Notes: generated from the letters alone by a model not told the origin. DNA of 64,000 nucleotides from Rhizobium sp. R711 (GCF_002211365.1 NZ_LOKZ01000003.1:150118-214117), one strand, 5' to 3'. Positions 8,872 through 18,278 are shown, numbered from the stretch's first letter. Made by a program: numbers and translations.

Positions 8872-9183
8872 GGAAATCCTCCGCGTGATGAAATGCCTCG
8901 CCCTAGCAGTCGCTCAGGCGAGGAGCAAGCGCCTGTAGCGGAGATAGGGCGGCATCGCCGGAGCGTCGCCATTTCTTCCAGGGTGGCTTGAAAGGCGTGA
9001 TTGGGCGCGATCTGCCGCCTCTCGCGGTTGTCGATGGATACGTTTCGGTCTCCGATTGGTGACAAGAGTCGGTGGCCAGAACCAGATGGGCCTGCGATCG
9101 AGCTACGCGCCGCTTGGACAATGAAGTCGCTTGGCTTACGGTCGCCTCTTAGACCGATCGTCAGGCACGAAAAGGAAACGTCG
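8872..9183 (+). other. Divergent intergenic region between aldo/keto reductase and cupin genes
   Basis: About 310 bases that must hold the promoters of both flanking genes. An open frame runs in from 9001 in frame with the cupin gene but has no ribosome binding site there. Apart from the inverted repeat at 8896-8923 nothing is recognisable. Confidence 0.5.
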
Positions 9184-9585
9184 ATGGAGATCAAACCTTG
9201 CGGATCGCGGCCCTCTATGAAGGCCCCGGCAGAATATTTCACAGGGTCGGTCCGCCAGGACCCATTGATGGATGCGCCAACCCCGGCACGGGTGAGGGTG
9301 GTCAGCGTCACGTTCGAGCCAGGCGCCCGAACCGCCTGGCATACGCATCCGTTGGGGCAGACTCTCGTTGTGACGGCCGGAAAAGGTCTGACACAGAGCA
9401 AAGGCGGTCCCCTTCGTGAGATTCGCGCCGGCGACACGGTTTGGTTCGCGCCCGGTGAAAAACACTGGCATGGCGCCGCCCCCGATACCGCAATGACCCA
9501 CATTGCGATCCACGAAGCGCTGGACGGCAGCGCCGCTGACTGGATGGAACACGTCAGCGACGAGCAATATGCAGGAAAGGCCTGA
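9184..9585 (+). CDS. Manganese cupin of the hydroxynitrile-lyase-like family
   Basis: A 133-residue single-domain cupin. The metal ligands read His53 and His55 (WHTHPLGQ), Gln59 and His94 (EKHWH), with a further His106 (MTHIAIH). That His-His-Gln-His set, with Gln where most cupins have Glu, and the position of His106 match from memory the manganese-dependent hydroxynitrile lyase of Granulicella (GtHNL). Members of this family are widespread and their physiological substrate is usually unknown. The ATG at 9184 is chosen because AAAGGAAA precedes it and the cupin homology begins soon after. Neighbours give no pathway clue. Confidence 0.82.
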   Translation: MEIKPCGSRPSMKAPAEYFTGSVRQDPLMDAPTPARVRVVSVTFEPGARTAWHTHPLGQTLVVTAGKGLTQSKGGPLREIRAGDTVWFAPGEKHWHGAAPDTAMTHIAIHEALDGSAADWMEHVSDEQYAGKA

Positions 9586-9591
9586 CGCGGT

Positions 9592-10197
9592 TCACAGGCG
9601 CTTCAGGCAGTAGGAAAAGTGCGCATGCGATTCGACCGTCAGGAATTCGAATTGCCAGCCGTAGTCCTTGCAGAACTTGGTGACCGCTTCGACGACGCCG
9701 TAGACGATCGGCTTGACCGTGTTACCGGTGCAGAAATCGTGCCCGGCGATTCGTCCCGTCCGCTTGACCTTCTTCTCGCAAAGCAGCAGTTCCTGCCAGG
9801 TGAGCTCGAAGGAATGATCGGTATCGATGTAAGCCCAGTCGAGAAAGTCATCTTCGAATTCGGCGAGCTTTTCGAGCGATGTGCCCTGCATCAGGTGCAA
9901 CTGCCCACTCTCGATCCGGTCCTTGAACTGATTGTGAATTTGATCGAGCCCCGAACTATAGCGGTCCATGGTCCAGGGATCGATCAGGTAGAGCTGCGCC
10001 GGTCGGTTCTTTTCAAGGATCTCCGCCGTGTATTCCCCAAAGGCAGCTCCTGCTTCGACACCGATGCCGCCGTTTGGGATACGATAGAGCAACTCGCCGC
10101 GATCCGGCAGCAATCTGGCGTTCTCCATGTGATGGGCGGCAAGCTGGGTCCTCGGCATGCTCGCTCTTTGTGCCTGCCGTTCCTCGCGTGTTTTCAT
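9592..10197 (-). CDS. Class I SAM-dependent methyltransferase (Methyltransf_24 type)
   Basis: A 201-residue Rossmann-fold protein. Motif I is GVEAGAAFGEYTAEIL near residues 46-61, followed by LYLIDPWTM, then DWAYIDTDHSFE and the strand IAGHDF, a pattern typical of the Methyltransf_24 group. Such proteins often act on sugars or small metabolites; the substrate here cannot be told. It is convergent with the cupin gene, 6 bases apart, and the ATG lies 125 bases downstream of the GGDEF gene stop. The ribosome binding site is weak, and an internal ATG at codon 14 is a possible alternative start. Confidence 0.85.
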   Translation of the reverse strand: MKTREERQAQRASMPRTQLAAHHMENARLLPDRGELLYRIPNGGIGVEAGAAFGEYTAEILEKNRPAQLYLIDPWTMDRYSSGLDQIHNQFKDRIESGQLHLMQGTSLEKLAEFEDDFLDWAYIDTDHSFELTWQELLLCEKKVKRTGRIAGHDFCTGNTVKPIVYGVVEAVTKFCKDYGWQFEFLTVESHAHFSYCLKRL

Positions 10198-10322
10198 GAT
10201 GATGTCTCGGATGATGCTTCAGTGACTGGACCGTGCGGCCCGCGAGAACCATCTTATAGCCAGCGCGATGCAATGTTGGCTAGGCTTCTTCCGGAGTAAA
10301 GCCAAACCGCTGCGATCTGACT

Positions 10323-11369
10323 CTACCGATAGATCAGCCAGTCCTTGGGCACATGTGAGACATTCGCGACGCCATGGATGGAGACATTGTCGCCGCCCGA
10401 TGCTTTTGCCATGCCGAGCGCCTTTTCGGCGAACGCGATAAGGGCGTCGGCCGTTCGGGCTTCCTTCGACATACATATCCCGATTGAGAATGAAAGCGGC
10501 GCTGCCCGTTTTCCCGATACCGGATGCACCACCGGCAATCCCTTCAGCCGATCACGGAGCCTGTCGACAAGCCGCATGATCTCCGTCTCATCTGCTGTTC
10601 GGAAAATGAAACCGAAGCGCCCCCGATCGAAGCGGCAGGCCAGATCCTCTTCACCGAACATCGCTTGGATCAACTCGCCGACTTTCTTGAGGACGGGCTC
10701 AAGAAGATTTGGAATGGCCGCAATGGTCTCGTAGCCATCGATATCCGCAAAGGCGATTCCGCACAGATCGGGCAGACCTGATTTTTCATAGACGTTGGCG
10801 AGTTCCTTGTTGAAGACCCGACGGTTCCCCAGGCCGGTCACGATATCGACAAACCTGGCAGCATTTGCCGCAGCGGCCTCGCGTTGTACCTCCTCGAGCT
10901 TCTGCGATTTCTCCATCACCTTGGAAGCGAGCATTGCACTTTGCGCCTCGCGAGTATGTGTTGCGGAGCTTACCGATTGCAGCGATCGCGATAGCGCGTC
11001 CTTGTCTGTCACATCGTTGGCTTCAAAGACCCGGGCAGCCTGGCTGATGACGCTTCCGTAGCGCGATAGAGCAGACTTTTCCTCGTCGAGCAGGGAGAGA
11101 ATGCTCTGTAGTTCCTGCTGCACCTGGCCCGAACGCGCCTCGAGCTGGCTGCCTTCGAAGTGGTGGGGCAGGTAACGGCGTCCGATCCCATCCAGAGCCC
11201 CCTGCGTCTTGACCGGGCCGAGCGATCTGAGTTCGCGTGCGAGATCCGGACTGTTACCGGTCAGCGCCTCGAATATGAGCTCATAGTTACGCGGCAGTCC
11301 TTCGATTCCGAGTTGTTGCAAGACCGTTGCAATGCGAAAGGCTAGACTCGTGTGCGTGTTGAACTGCAC
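10323..11369 (-). CDS. Degenerate GGDEF-domain protein
   Basis: A 348-residue cytosolic protein with no membrane segment. The first 180 residues are helical with coiled-coil character (SQLEARSGQVQQELQSIL, then EKSQKLEEVQREAAAANA). The C-terminal 170 residues have the diguanylate cyclase fold: DIVTGLGNRRVFNKEL, then AFADIDGYETI. The active-site GG(D/E)EF is replaced by DRGRF in CRFDRGRFGF, so c-di-GMP synthesis is not expected. It may be a c-di-GMP effector or scaffold. The GTG start at 11369 is chosen because GGAGAG lies 7 bases upstream on the minus strand; longer in-frame starts lack a ribosome binding site. Confidence 0.8.
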   Translation of the reverse strand: MQFNTHTSLAFRIATVLQQLGIEGLPRNYELIFEALTGNSPDLARELRSLGPVKTQGALDGIGRRYLPHHFEGSQLEARSGQVQQELQSILSLLDEEKSALSRYGSVISQAARVFEANDVTDKDALSRSLQSVSSATHTREAQSAMLASKVMEKSQKLEEVQREAAAANAARFVDIVTGLGNRRVFNKELANVYEKSGLPDLCGIAFADIDGYETIAAIPNLLEPVLKKVGELIQAMFGEEDLACRFDRGRFGFIFRTADETEIMRLVDRLRDRLKGLPVVHPVSGKRAAPLSFSIGICMSKEARTADALIAFAEKALGMAKASGGDNVSIHGVANVSHVPKDWLIYR

Positions 11370-11714
11370 CTGATGCTCTCTCCGACGTGACTTCTGACTA
11401 CCACTGGCGCGGTGGGTGACATGAACGGCGGCCATGGCCCGCTGATAACTATTGCAGGCAAGCTGTGCTGAAGGCTTTCCAGCAACGGCCTGGGGTATCA
11501 TGCTCCCTGTGACAAACAACTTATGAGGACAATATTGAGCGCGCTCAATTAAGGCGAAGTAAATGAGCGCTCTGCGCAGTGACGCACGAATCATGTGCCA
11601 GGCTCGGCATTTTCTTCCTTGCTCGGGAGCGAGGTACGCAGTGCACGCCACCGGCTCGAGCGGCTCGCGAATACGTCGCCATCATCAGTAAACTATGAGG
11701 ATAGTGGGAGGAAA
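11370..11714 (-). other. Intergenic region upstream of the GGDEF gene
   Basis: About 345 bases between the GGDEF start and the 3' end of tRNA-Val. The open frame continues through it on the minus strand but with no initiation signal. It holds the 16-bp palindrome listed separately. No other signal is seen. Confidence 0.5.
11534..11549. promoter_or_regulatory. Perfect 16-bp palindrome, possible operator
   Basis: ATTGAGCGCGCTCAAT is its own reverse complement. It lies 165 bases upstream of the GGDEF start, in an AT-rich patch, and could be a binding site for a dimeric regulator. There is no direct evidence of function. Confidence 0.35.
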
Positions 11715-11790
11715 TGGTGGGCGATGAGAGACTCGAACTCCCGACATCCTCGGTGTAAACGAGGCGCTCTACCAACTGAGCTAATCGCCC
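11715..11790 (-). tRNA. tRNA-Val (anticodon TAC)
   Basis: A 76-base cloverleaf on the minus strand: acceptor GGGCGAT pairs with ATCGCCC, the D arm has AGCTCAGTTGGTAGAGC, and the anticodon loop TTTACAC sits between CCTCG and CGAGG. The T arm contains GTTCGAGTC and the 3' CCA is encoded. Upstream, TTGCGG and TAGATC 17 bases apart (11861-11833) are a weak promoter candidate. Confidence 0.97.
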
Positions 11791-12188
11791 TCGCGAGATC
11801 GGTCCGTTTCGGCCCGCCGCGTCGGTGGCCGTGATCTATGCGGATCGCGGACAAACCGCAAGAGTGTTTGTGAAGATTTTTTGATTTTTTTGAGCGGAGG
11901 CGCTCATGCCCCCGTAGTCTCGGTGATTTTTGAGCTGTGGAAAACCGTCGGCGGTGCAGGCGAGGGCTCGGGGAATTGATTGTCTATGTGCGCTCGACAA
12001 ATACTCCTCTGATAATACACTGAATTTGCGAAGCGAATTTCGTTCTCCAAAAACAATTCGCAGACTGTCATCGTTTTGTCTCCAAAGCTGCTTGACACTC
12101 AAATGCGAACCCCTTAGTTAGCCGCTCATCGAAGCGGTAAAGCTGCTTTGACGCGGACGCGAAAGCCTCCGGATCGCTTGAAATGAAT
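11791..12188. other. Intergenic region between tRNA-Val and tRNA-Asp
   Basis: About 400 bases with AT-rich stretches and no supported gene. TTGACA at 12092-12097, followed 17 bases on by TAGTTA (12115-12120), is a candidate promoter for the tRNA-Asp pair. Confidence 0.45.
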
Positions 12189-12265
12189 GCGGGTGTAGCT
12201 CAGTCGGTTAGAGTGCCGGCCTGTCACGCCGGAGGTCGCGGGTTCGAGCCCCGTCACTCGCGCCA
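12189..12265 (+). tRNA. tRNA-Asp (anticodon GTC), copy 1
   Basis: A 77-base cloverleaf with acceptor GCGGGTG against CACTCGC (one G-T pair), D arm AGCTCAGTCGGTTAGAGT, anticodon loop CTGTCAC between CCGGC and GCCGG, T arm GGGTTCGAGCCCC and encoded CCA. Confidence 0.97.
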
Positions 12266-12318
12266 TTTCAAAATGGAGTGTCGCAAGGCGCTTGATCCGG
12301 TTATTCTGTCCACGATGC

Positions 12319-12395
12319 GCGGGTGTAGCTCAGTCGGTTAGAGTGCCGGCCTGTCACGCCGGAGGTCGCGGGTTCGAGCCCCGTCACTCGCGCCA
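12319..12395 (+). tRNA. tRNA-Asp (anticodon GTC), copy 2
   Basis: Identical in all 77 bases to the copy at 12189, with a 53-base spacer. The two are probably co-transcribed and then processed. No terminator hairpin is visible downstream. Confidence 0.97.
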
Positions 12396-12718
12396 TTCTC
12401 TCCTTTCCTCTGTTACATTCTCTGCCAACGCGATCGCCGATTTCGGTGTTCTCTCTTGGCTCGGACGTTCTCTGTTGCTGCGAGCCATGCAATATCCGAC
12501 GGGCTGACATGCAGACTGAATCGACTTGTGTGGATTTGTCGCGACATCATTGCATCTGCTTGATAATGTCGCGCCTCGACAGTCGAATTGGTGCTCTAAA
12601 AGTCTTGCGCCGTGGCGCTGGCTGCGCTAACCACGGCTCTGTTGCAACGCACGTTCGCTTGCCGGGCAATTGCCCACTTGCGCCTTCCTGGCGCAGCCCG
12701 CAAGCAGGGATGAACCTG
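12396..12718 (+). other. Upstream region of the nuo operon
   Basis: About 320 bases between the second tRNA-Asp and nuoA, expected to hold the nuo promoter. An 8-bp inverted repeat, CGCGACAT (12540-12547) and ATGTCGCG (12566-12573), lies 145-180 bases before nuoA. No convincing -35/-10 pair is seen. The frame of nuoA stays open upstream but has no start signal. Confidence 0.5.
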
Positions 12719-13084
12719 ATGACTGGACTGCTCAGTTCCTATATTCCGATCGCTATTTTCATTGGTATCGCCCTTGTAATCGGCCTGGCGCTTCTGATCG
12801 CGCCGTTTGCCGTTGCCTTCAAGGCGCCTGACGCGGAAAAGCTTTCGGCTTTCGAATGCGGTTTCAACGCATTCGACGACGCCCGCATGAAGTTCGATAT
12901 CCGTTTCTATCTGGTGTCGATCCTCTTCATCATCTTCGACCTCGAAGTCGCCTTCCTCTTTCCGTGGGCAGTTTCGTTCGGCGCAATTGGCTGGTTTGGC
13001 TTCTGGTCCATGATGGTTTTCCTCGGCGTGCTGACCATCGGCTTTATCTATGAATGGAAAAAGGGAGCCCTGGAATGGGAGTAG
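12719..13084 (+). CDS. nuoA: NADH-quinone oxidoreductase subunit A
   Basis: A 121-residue membrane subunit of respiratory complex I, at the junction of the membrane and peripheral arms. Three transmembrane segments are visible (residues about 8-30, 62-84, 90-110), with the conserved loop KLSAFECGF between the first two, whose Cys is accessible in the deactive enzyme of mitochondria. The ATG at 12719 is preferred over 12710 because AGGGA lies 8 bases upstream. It is the first gene of the nuo operon, and its last codons overlap the nuoB start by 10 bases. The length equals that recalled for the S. meliloti NuoA1. Confidence 0.95.
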   Translation: MTGLLSSYIPIAIFIGIALVIGLALLIAPFAVAFKAPDAEKLSAFECGFNAFDDARMKFDIRFYLVSILFIIFDLEVAFLFPWAVSFGAIGWFGFWSMMVFLGVLTIGFIYEWKKGALEWE

Positions 13085-13659
13085 CCCCAAGCGATAGGGC
13101 GCTCGTCGCGCCGCACCCGAAAGGCATCATCGATCCCGCAACGGGCAAGCCGATCGGCAGCGACAGCGCCTTCTTCGGCGAAATCAACGATGAGTTGGCT
13201 GATAAGGGCTTTCTCGTTACCTCAACCCGAGATCTCATCACCTGGGCCCGTACCGGCTCGCTGATGTGGATGCAGTTCGGTCTAGCCTGCTGTGCTGTCG
13301 AAGGCCTGATGCAGGTTTCCGGTCCTCGCTACGACATGGAGCGCTTCGGCGTTGCTCCGCGCGCTTCGCCGCGCCAGTCGGACGTCATGATCGTTGCCGG
13401 CACGCTGACCAACAAGATGGCGCCAGCGCTCCGCAAGGTTTACGACCAGATGCCTGAGCCGCGCTATGTGATCTCGATGGGGTCCTGCGCTAATGGTGGC
13501 GGTTACTATCACTATTCCTATTCGGTCGTGCGTGGCTGCGACCGTGTCGTTCCTGTCGATATCTACGTGCCGGGCTGTCCCCCCACGGCGGAAGCGCTGC
13601 TCTACGGGGTGCTGCTTCTGCAGAAGAAGATCCGTCGAACCGGAACGATCGAGCGCTAA
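13075..13659 (+). CDS. nuoB: NADH-quinone oxidoreductase subunit B
   Basis: A 194-residue peripheral-arm subunit carrying iron-sulfur cluster N2, the last electron carrier before ubiquinone. The ligand cysteines are seen in [10 protein letters not shown], in SMGSCANGG and in [14 protein letters not shown]. The ATG at 13075 overlaps the end of nuoA and follows GGGAG; a longer form from 13054 would begin inside nuoA with no ribosome binding site. It stands between nuoA and nuoC in a conventional order, implying translational coupling with nuoA. Confidence 0.96.
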   Translation: MGVAPSDRALVAPHPKGIIDPATGKPIGSDSAFFGEINDELADKGFLVTSTRDLITWARTGSLMWMQFGLACCAVEGLMQVSGPRYDMERFGVAPRASPRQSDVMIVAGTLTNKMAPALRKVYDQMPEPRYVISMGSCANGGGYYHYSYSVVRGCDRVVPVDIYVPGCPPTAEALLYGVLLLQKKIRRTGTIER

Positions 13660-13674
13660 GGGCGGAGGACTGTC

Positions 13675-14277
13675 ATGAGTGAAGCCTTGAGCGAACTGTC
13701 CTCGTATCTCCGTGAGATGCGCGGCGATCTCTTTCTCGATGCATCCATCAGCTACGGTGAGCTGAACCTAACTGCGACGCCGGAGACGATTCTGGCGCTG
13801 CTGACGTTCCTGCGCGACGATGCGCGCTGCGGTTTCATCAGCATGATTGATATTTGCGGTGTCGACTGGCCGCAGCGCGAGAAGCGTTTCGACGTCGTCT
13901 ATCACCTGCTGTCGCCGAAGCAGAACTTGCGCATCCGCATCAAGGTCGCCGTGGCCGATGGTGAGTCGGTTCCGTCGGCAACTGCTGTCTACAAGGGTGC
14001 TGAGTGGTTCGAGCGTGAAGCTTGGGACATGTACGGCATTCCGTTCTCAGGTCACGCCGACCTGCGCCGTCTGCTGACGGACTATGGCTTTGAAGGCCAC
14101 CCGCTACGCAAGGACTTCCCGACGACCGGTTACGTCGAGGTGCGTTATGACGATGATGCCAAGCGCGTCGTCTACGAACCTGTCGAGCTGAAGCAGGAAT
14201 TCCGCAATTTCGACTTCCTGTCCCCTTGGGAAGGCACCGAATACGTGCTGCCGGGAGACGAGAAGGCGGCGAAGTGA
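13675..14277 (+). CDS. nuoC: NADH-quinone oxidoreductase subunit C
   Basis: A 200-residue hydrophilic connecting subunit of complex I (30-kDa type). The family signature ERE(A/V)[11 protein letters not shown] is seen as [19 protein letters not shown] near residues 107-125, followed by [23 protein letters not shown] lies just before the ATG. It is separate from nuoD here, unlike the fused nuoCD of E. coli, as in other alphaproteobacteria and mitochondria. Confidence 0.96.
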   Translation: MSEALSELSSYLREMRGDLFLDASISYGELNLTATPETILALLTFLRDDARCGFISMIDICGVDWPQREKRFDVVYHLLSPKQNLRIRIKVAVADGESVPSATAVYKGAEWFEREAWDMYGIPFSGHADLRRLLTDYGFEGHPLRKDFPTTGYVEVRYDDDAKRVVYEPVELKQEFRNFDFLSPWEGTEYVLPGDEKAAK

Positions 14278-14350
14278 AGATGAGGCTCGGATTTCTTGAA
14301 GCGTCTCTGTTCGCCGTCTCATGCCAATTGCCAGCGCGGAGCGCGTCGCT

Positions 14351-15541
14351 ATGACTGAACATAACGTTCGCAATTTTACGATCAATTTCGGACCGGAACA
14401 CCCGTCCGCGCACGGTGTTCTGCGTCTCGTGCTCGAGCTCGATGGCGAAATCATCGAGCGCGTCGATCCGCATATCGGCCTGCTGCACCGCGGCACCGAG
14501 AAACTGATCGAGACGAAGACCTACCTTCAGGCCGTGCCTTATTTCGATCGTCTCGACTACGTCGCGCCGATGAATCAGGAACACGCTTTCGCGCTCGCGG
14601 TCGAAAAGATGCTGAAGCTCGAAATTCCGATTCGTGGTCAGCTGATTCGAGTTCTGTACTCCGAAATTGGCCGAATCTTGTCGCACATCATGAACGTGAC
14701 GACGCAGGCCATGGACGTCGGCGCGATGACGCCGCCGGTCTGGGGCTTCGAAGAGCGCGAAAAGCTCATGGTGTTCTACGAGCGCGCCTGTGGCGCCCGT
14801 ATGCACTCGGCCTATTTCCGTCCGGGTGGCGTCCACCAGGATATCCCGCCGGAGCTGGTCGAGGATATCGGCAAGTGGTGCGACCCGTTCCTCAAGATCC
14901 TCGACGATATCGAAGGTCTTCTGACTGACAACCGCATCTTCAAGCAGCGTAACGTCGACATTGGCGTGGTATCGCTGGAAGATGCATGGTCCTGGGGCTT
15001 CTCGGGTGTGATGGTTCGCGGTTCTGGCGCTGCCTGGGACCTGCGTCGCTCGCAGCCCTACGAGTGCTACAACGATATGGAATTCGATATTCCGATCGGC
15101 AAGAACGGCGACTGCTACGACCGCTACCTGATCCGCATGATCGAGATGCGTCAGTCTGTTCGCATCATGAAGCAGTGCGTCGAGCGTCTGATGGGCAGCG
15201 CCAAGACCGGTCCGGTGTCGTCGATCGACGGCAAGGTCGTTCCGCCGAAGCGCGGTGAGATGAAGCGGTCCATGGAAGCGCTCATTCACCACTTCAAGCT
15301 TTACACCGAAGGCTACCACGTTCCTGCTGGCGAAGTGTACGCAGCTGTCGAAGCGCCGAAGGGCGAGTTCGGCGTCTATGTCGTCGCCGATGGCAGCAAC
15401 AAGCCGTACCGCTGCAAGATCCGTGCACCGGGCTACGCCCACCTGCAGGCGATGGACTTCCTCTGCAAGGGCCACATGCTCGCTGACGTGACGGCCGTGC
15501 TCGGTTCGCTCGACATCGTGTTCGGTGAGGTAGACCGCTGA
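14351..15541 (+). CDS. nuoD: NADH-quinone oxidoreductase subunit D
   Basis: A 396-residue 49-kDa-type subunit that with NuoB forms the ubiquinone site. It starts [20 protein letters not shown], and the quinone-site region [10 protein letters not shown] and the loop [10 protein letters not shown] are present. The C-terminal end GEVDR is the family terminus. The ATG at 14351 is chosen from homology and a GGAG 9 bases upstream; the upstream ATG at 14321 adds ten unrelated residues. The stop codon overlaps the start of the small gene that follows (TGATG). Confidence 0.96.
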   Translation: MTEHNVRNFTINFGPEHPSAHGVLRLVLELDGEIIERVDPHIGLLHRGTEKLIETKTYLQAVPYFDRLDYVAPMNQEHAFALAVEKMLKLEIPIRGQLIRVLYSEIGRILSHIMNVTTQAMDVGAMTPPVWGFEEREKLMVFYERACGARMHSAYFRPGGVHQDIPPELVEDIGKWCDPFLKILDDIEGLLTDNRIFKQRNVDIGVVSLEDAWSWGFSGVMVRGSGAAWDLRRSQPYECYNDMEFDIPIGKNGDCYDRYLIRMIEMRQSVRIMKQCVERLMGSAKTGPVSSIDGKVVPPKRGEMKRSMEALIHHFKLYTEGYHVPAGEVYAAVEAPKGEFGVYVVADGSNKPYRCKIRAPGYAHLQAMDFLCKGHMLADVTAVLGSLDIVFGEVDR

Positions 15542-15813
15542 TGAAGCTGTTGCCGCTCGCCGCTCTCGTTCTTTTCGCTTCTTCCGGAGCCTTCGCTCAG
15601 GAAGTCGGCGGAATGGGCCCGAAATTGGGTCAGGACGAGGTGCAGCCGCCGGCAGCCAAGGCTTCCATGGGTGAGCTCTTATCCAAGGGCTATGAAATCA
15701 AGGCCGCCGTTCCGAACGGCGGCAAGTTCGTTGTGTTTTTGCAAAAAGACCAGTCGGCCTACGCATGCGAGATGAAGTCTCTGACGGCATCGCAGTGCGG
15801 GACCATAAACTGA
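15541..15813 (+). CDS. Small exported protein encoded inside the nuo operon
   Basis: A 90-residue protein of unknown function. It begins with a signal peptide ([20 protein letters not shown], cleavage after AFA), followed by a mature domain of about 70 residues with SKGYEIKAAVPNGGKFVVFL and two cysteines, one in YACEM and one in SQCGTI. It is probably periplasmic, and the two cysteines may form a disulfide. Its ATG overlaps the nuoD stop, so it is translationally coupled, and nuoE starts 16 bases later. Its place in the operon suggests a link to complex I assembly or just a passenger; no family can be named. Confidence 0.8.
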   Translation: MKLLPLAALVLFASSGAFAQEVGGMGPKLGQDEVQPPAAKASMGELLSKGYEIKAAVPNGGKFVVFLQKDQSAYACEMKSLTASQCGTIN

Positions 15814-15829
15814 CAAGGCGTGAGGAAGA

Positions 15830-16963
15830 ATGTCCGTTCGTCGATTAGCCGAAGATCAATTCCAGCCTGCCGCGTTCGCCTTCAACGACGAGAACGCTGC
15901 CTGGGCGGAAAAGACGATCCAGAAATATCCCGCAGGCCGTCAGCAATCCGCTGTCATCCCGCTGTTGATGCGAGCACAGGAACAGGATGGTTGGGTCACG
16001 CGAGCCGCGATCGAAAGGATCGCCGACATGCTCGATATGGCCTATATCCGTGTTCTCGAGGTTGCGACTTTCTACACGCAGTTCCAACTGAATCCGGTCG
16101 GCACGCGCGCCCACGTCCAGGTATGCGGCACGACGCCCTGCATGCTGCGCGGCTCGGAAAGCCTGATGGCGGTCTGCAAGAGCAAGATCCATCATCATCC
16201 CTTCGAGCGGAACGCCTCGGGCACGCTTTCGTGGGAAGAAGTCGAATGTCTCGGGGCCTGCGTCAACGCGCCGATGGTCATGATCGGCAAGGATACTTAC
16301 GAGGACCTGACGCCGGAACGTCTTGAAGAGATCATCGATACGTTCGAGGCCGGCAATGGCGCGAGCGTCACTCCCGGCCCGCAGATCAACCGTCACTTCT
16401 CGTCTCCGGAAGGCGGTCCCACGACCTTGCTGACCGAAGAGAAGCCGAAGAAGGTCTCCACCAAAAAGGCCGTTCAAGAAGCCGTGACTGCAACCATCGA
16501 CGCGGCCCCGGTTCCTCCCTCGGAAGCCGCACGCGCGAAGAGCACCGATGCGGAAACCAATGCAGCGCTGAAAACGCCGGTCACGGCACCGAAGGCTGCT
16601 GCTAAGAATGTCAAAGCGGTGGAAGATCAACCGGCGCCGGCGACCGCTGCGCTGGTGCAAAATGCCGGTAAGCCTTCGCTCGGCGACAAGAACCGTCCCG
16701 CTGGCATCGAAAAACCCGCCGCTCCGGATGATCTGAAGATGATCTCCGGCGTCGGCCCGAAGATTGAAGCGACCCTGCATGAGATCGGCATCTTCACCTT
16801 CACGCAGATCGCGGGATGGAAGAAGGCCGAGCGCGAATGGGTCGATGGATACCTGAATTTCAAGGGCCGCATCGAACGCGACGACTGGGTCAAGCAGGCC
16901 AAGGCGCTCGCCAAGGGCGGCGAAGCCGAATACATTAAAGTCTTCGGTAAGAAGCCGCGGTAA
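15830..16963 (+). CDS. nuoE: NADH-quinone oxidoreductase subunit E with C-terminal extension
   Basis: A 377-residue 24-kDa-type subunit of the NADH-dehydrogenase module. Residues about 20-185 are the thioredoxin-like domain with the 2Fe-2S cluster N1a ligands in VQVCGTTPCML and VECLGACVNAPM. The protein is twice the usual 160-200 residues. A low-complexity linker (about 190-295, rich in Ala, Lys, Pro) leads to a C-terminal domain with DDLKMISGVGPKIEATL, a helix-hairpin-helix-like motif. The same domain occurs in the orphan gene at 18284. The extension is known in rhizobial and rhodobacterial NuoE proteins, but its role is not established. Confidence 0.95.
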   Translation: MSVRRLAEDQFQPAAFAFNDENAAWAEKTIQKYPAGRQQSAVIPLLMRAQEQDGWVTRAAIERIADMLDMAYIRVLEVATFYTQFQLNPVGTRAHVQVCGTTPCMLRGSESLMAVCKSKIHHHPFERNASGTLSWEEVECLGACVNAPMVMIGKDTYEDLTPERLEEIIDTFEAGNGASVTPGPQINRHFSSPEGGPTTLLTEEKPKKVSTKKAVQEAVTATIDAAPVPPSEAARAKSTDAETNAALKTPVTAPKAAAKNVKAVEDQPAPATAALVQNAGKPSLGDKNRPAGIEKPAAPDDLKMISGVGPKIEATLHEIGIFTFTQIAGWKKAEREWVDGYLNFKGRIERDDWVKQAKALAKGGEAEYIKVFGKKPR

Positions 16964-16973
16964 GGGGTGAAGC

Positions 16974-18278
16974 ATGTTACAAGATAAAGACCGCATCTTT
17001 ACCAACATCTACGGCCTCAAGGACAAGTCCCTGAAGGGCGCGATGGCGCGCGGCCACTGGGACGGCACCAAGCAGATCCTCGAAAAGGGTCGCGACTGGA
17101 TCATCAACGAAATGAAGGCCTCTGGTCTTCGTGGTCGTGGGGGCGCCGGCTTCCCAACCGGTCTTAAGTGGTCCTTCATGCCGAAGGAGAGCGATGGTCG
17201 CCCGCACTACCTCGTCGTCAATGCCGACGAGTCGGAGCCGGGCACCTGCAAAGACCGCGATATCATGCGCCACGATCCACATACGCTGATCGAAGGCTGC
17301 GTGATCGCAAGCTTCGCAATGGGCGCGAACGCCGCCTACATCTACGTCCGTGGTGAATATATCCGCGAGCGCGAAGCGCTGCAGGCTGCCATCGATGAGT
17401 GCTATGACTACGGCCTGCTCGGCAAGAGCAACAAGCTCGGCTATCCGATGGACATCTACGTCCATCACGGTGCCGGCGCCTATATCTGCGGTGAAGAGAC
17501 CGCGCTGCTCGAAAGCCTTGAAGGCAAGAAGGGCCAGCCGCGCCTGAAGCCGCCGTTCCCGGCCAACATGGGCCTGTACGGTTGCCCGACGACGGTCAAC
17601 AACGTCGAGTCGATCGCCGTTGCGCCGACCATCTTGCGTCGCGGCGCGTCCTGGTTCTCCTCGATCGGCCGTCCGAACAACGTCGGCACCAAGCTGTTCA
17701 TGCTGTCGGGTCACGTCAACAAGCCGTGCACGGTCGAAGAGGAGATGGGGATCACCTTCCGCGAGCTCGTCGATCGTCATGCCGGCGGCATCCGGGGCGG
17801 CTGGGACAACCTGCTTGCCGTCATCCCCGGCGGCGCATCGTGCCCGATCGTTCCGGCCAAGGACATCATCGATTGCCCGATGGATTTCGACGGCCTGCGC
17901 GCCGTCGGTTCGTCCTTCGGTACAGCCGCGTCGATCGTCATGGACAAGTCCACCGACGTCATCAAGGCGATCGCCCGCATCTCGGCCTTCTTCAAGCATG
18001 AGAGCTGTGGCCAGTGCACGCCGTGCCGCGAAGGCACCGGCTGGATGTGGCGCGTGATGGAGCGCATGGCCAAGGGCAATGCCCAGAAGCGCGAGATCGA
18101 CATGCTGTTCCAGGTCACAAAGCAGATCGAAGGCCACACCATCTGTGCGCTTGGCGATGCTGCCGCATGGCCGGTGCAGGGTCTGATCCGTAACTTCCGT
18201 CACGAGATCGAAGCGCGCATCGACCAGTATACGGCAAGCGCGCTGGATCACGGTGCGGTTCTTGAGGCAGCAGAGTAA
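16974..18278 (+). CDS. nuoF: NADH-quinone oxidoreductase subunit F
   Basis: A 434-residue 51-kDa-type subunit that binds NADH and FMN and carries 4Fe-4S cluster N3. The glycine-rich nucleotide loop [16 protein letters not shown] lies near residues 49-64, the FMN region [15 protein letters not shown] follows, and the cluster ligands are in [16 protein letters not shown] with a later Cys in [13 protein letters not shown]. It follows nuoE by 10 bases. Length is standard and no defect is seen. Confidence 0.97.
   Translation: MLQDKDRIFTNIYGLKDKSLKGAMARGHWDGTKQILEKGRDWIINEMKASGLRGRGGAGFPTGLKWSFMPKESDGRPHYLVVNADESEPGTCKDRDIMRHDPHTLIEGCVIASFAMGANAAYIYVRGEYIREREALQAAIDECYDYGLLGKSNKLGYPMDIYVHHGAGAYICGEETALLESLEGKKGQPRLKPPFPANMGLYGCPTTVNNVESIAVAPTILRRGASWFSSIGRPNNVGTKLFMLSGHVNKPCTVEEEMGITFRELVDRHAGGIRGGWDNLLAVIPGGASCPIVPAKDIIDCPMDFDGLRAVGSSFGTAASIVMDKSTDVIKAIARISAFFKHESCGQCTPCREGTGWMWRVMERMAKGNAQKREIDMLFQVTKQIEGHTICALGDAAAWPVQGLIRNFRHEIEARIDQYTASALDHGAVLEAAE

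Noticed and set aside
11892..11905. Small hairpin GAGCG/CGCTC next to T-rich tracts near tRNA-Val
   Set aside because: The T tracts lie on the 5' side of the hairpin on the plus strand and are A tracts on the minus strand, so it cannot be an intrinsic terminator.
12446..12718. N-terminal extension of nuoA
   Set aside because: The 91 extra codons are unrelated to NuoA and lack a start signal; AGGGA upstream of 12719 and the family length fix the start.
13940..15475. A 511-codon minus-strand open frame opposite nuoC-nuoD
   Set aside because: Antisense shadow of nuoC and nuoD with no start signal or recognisable domain.
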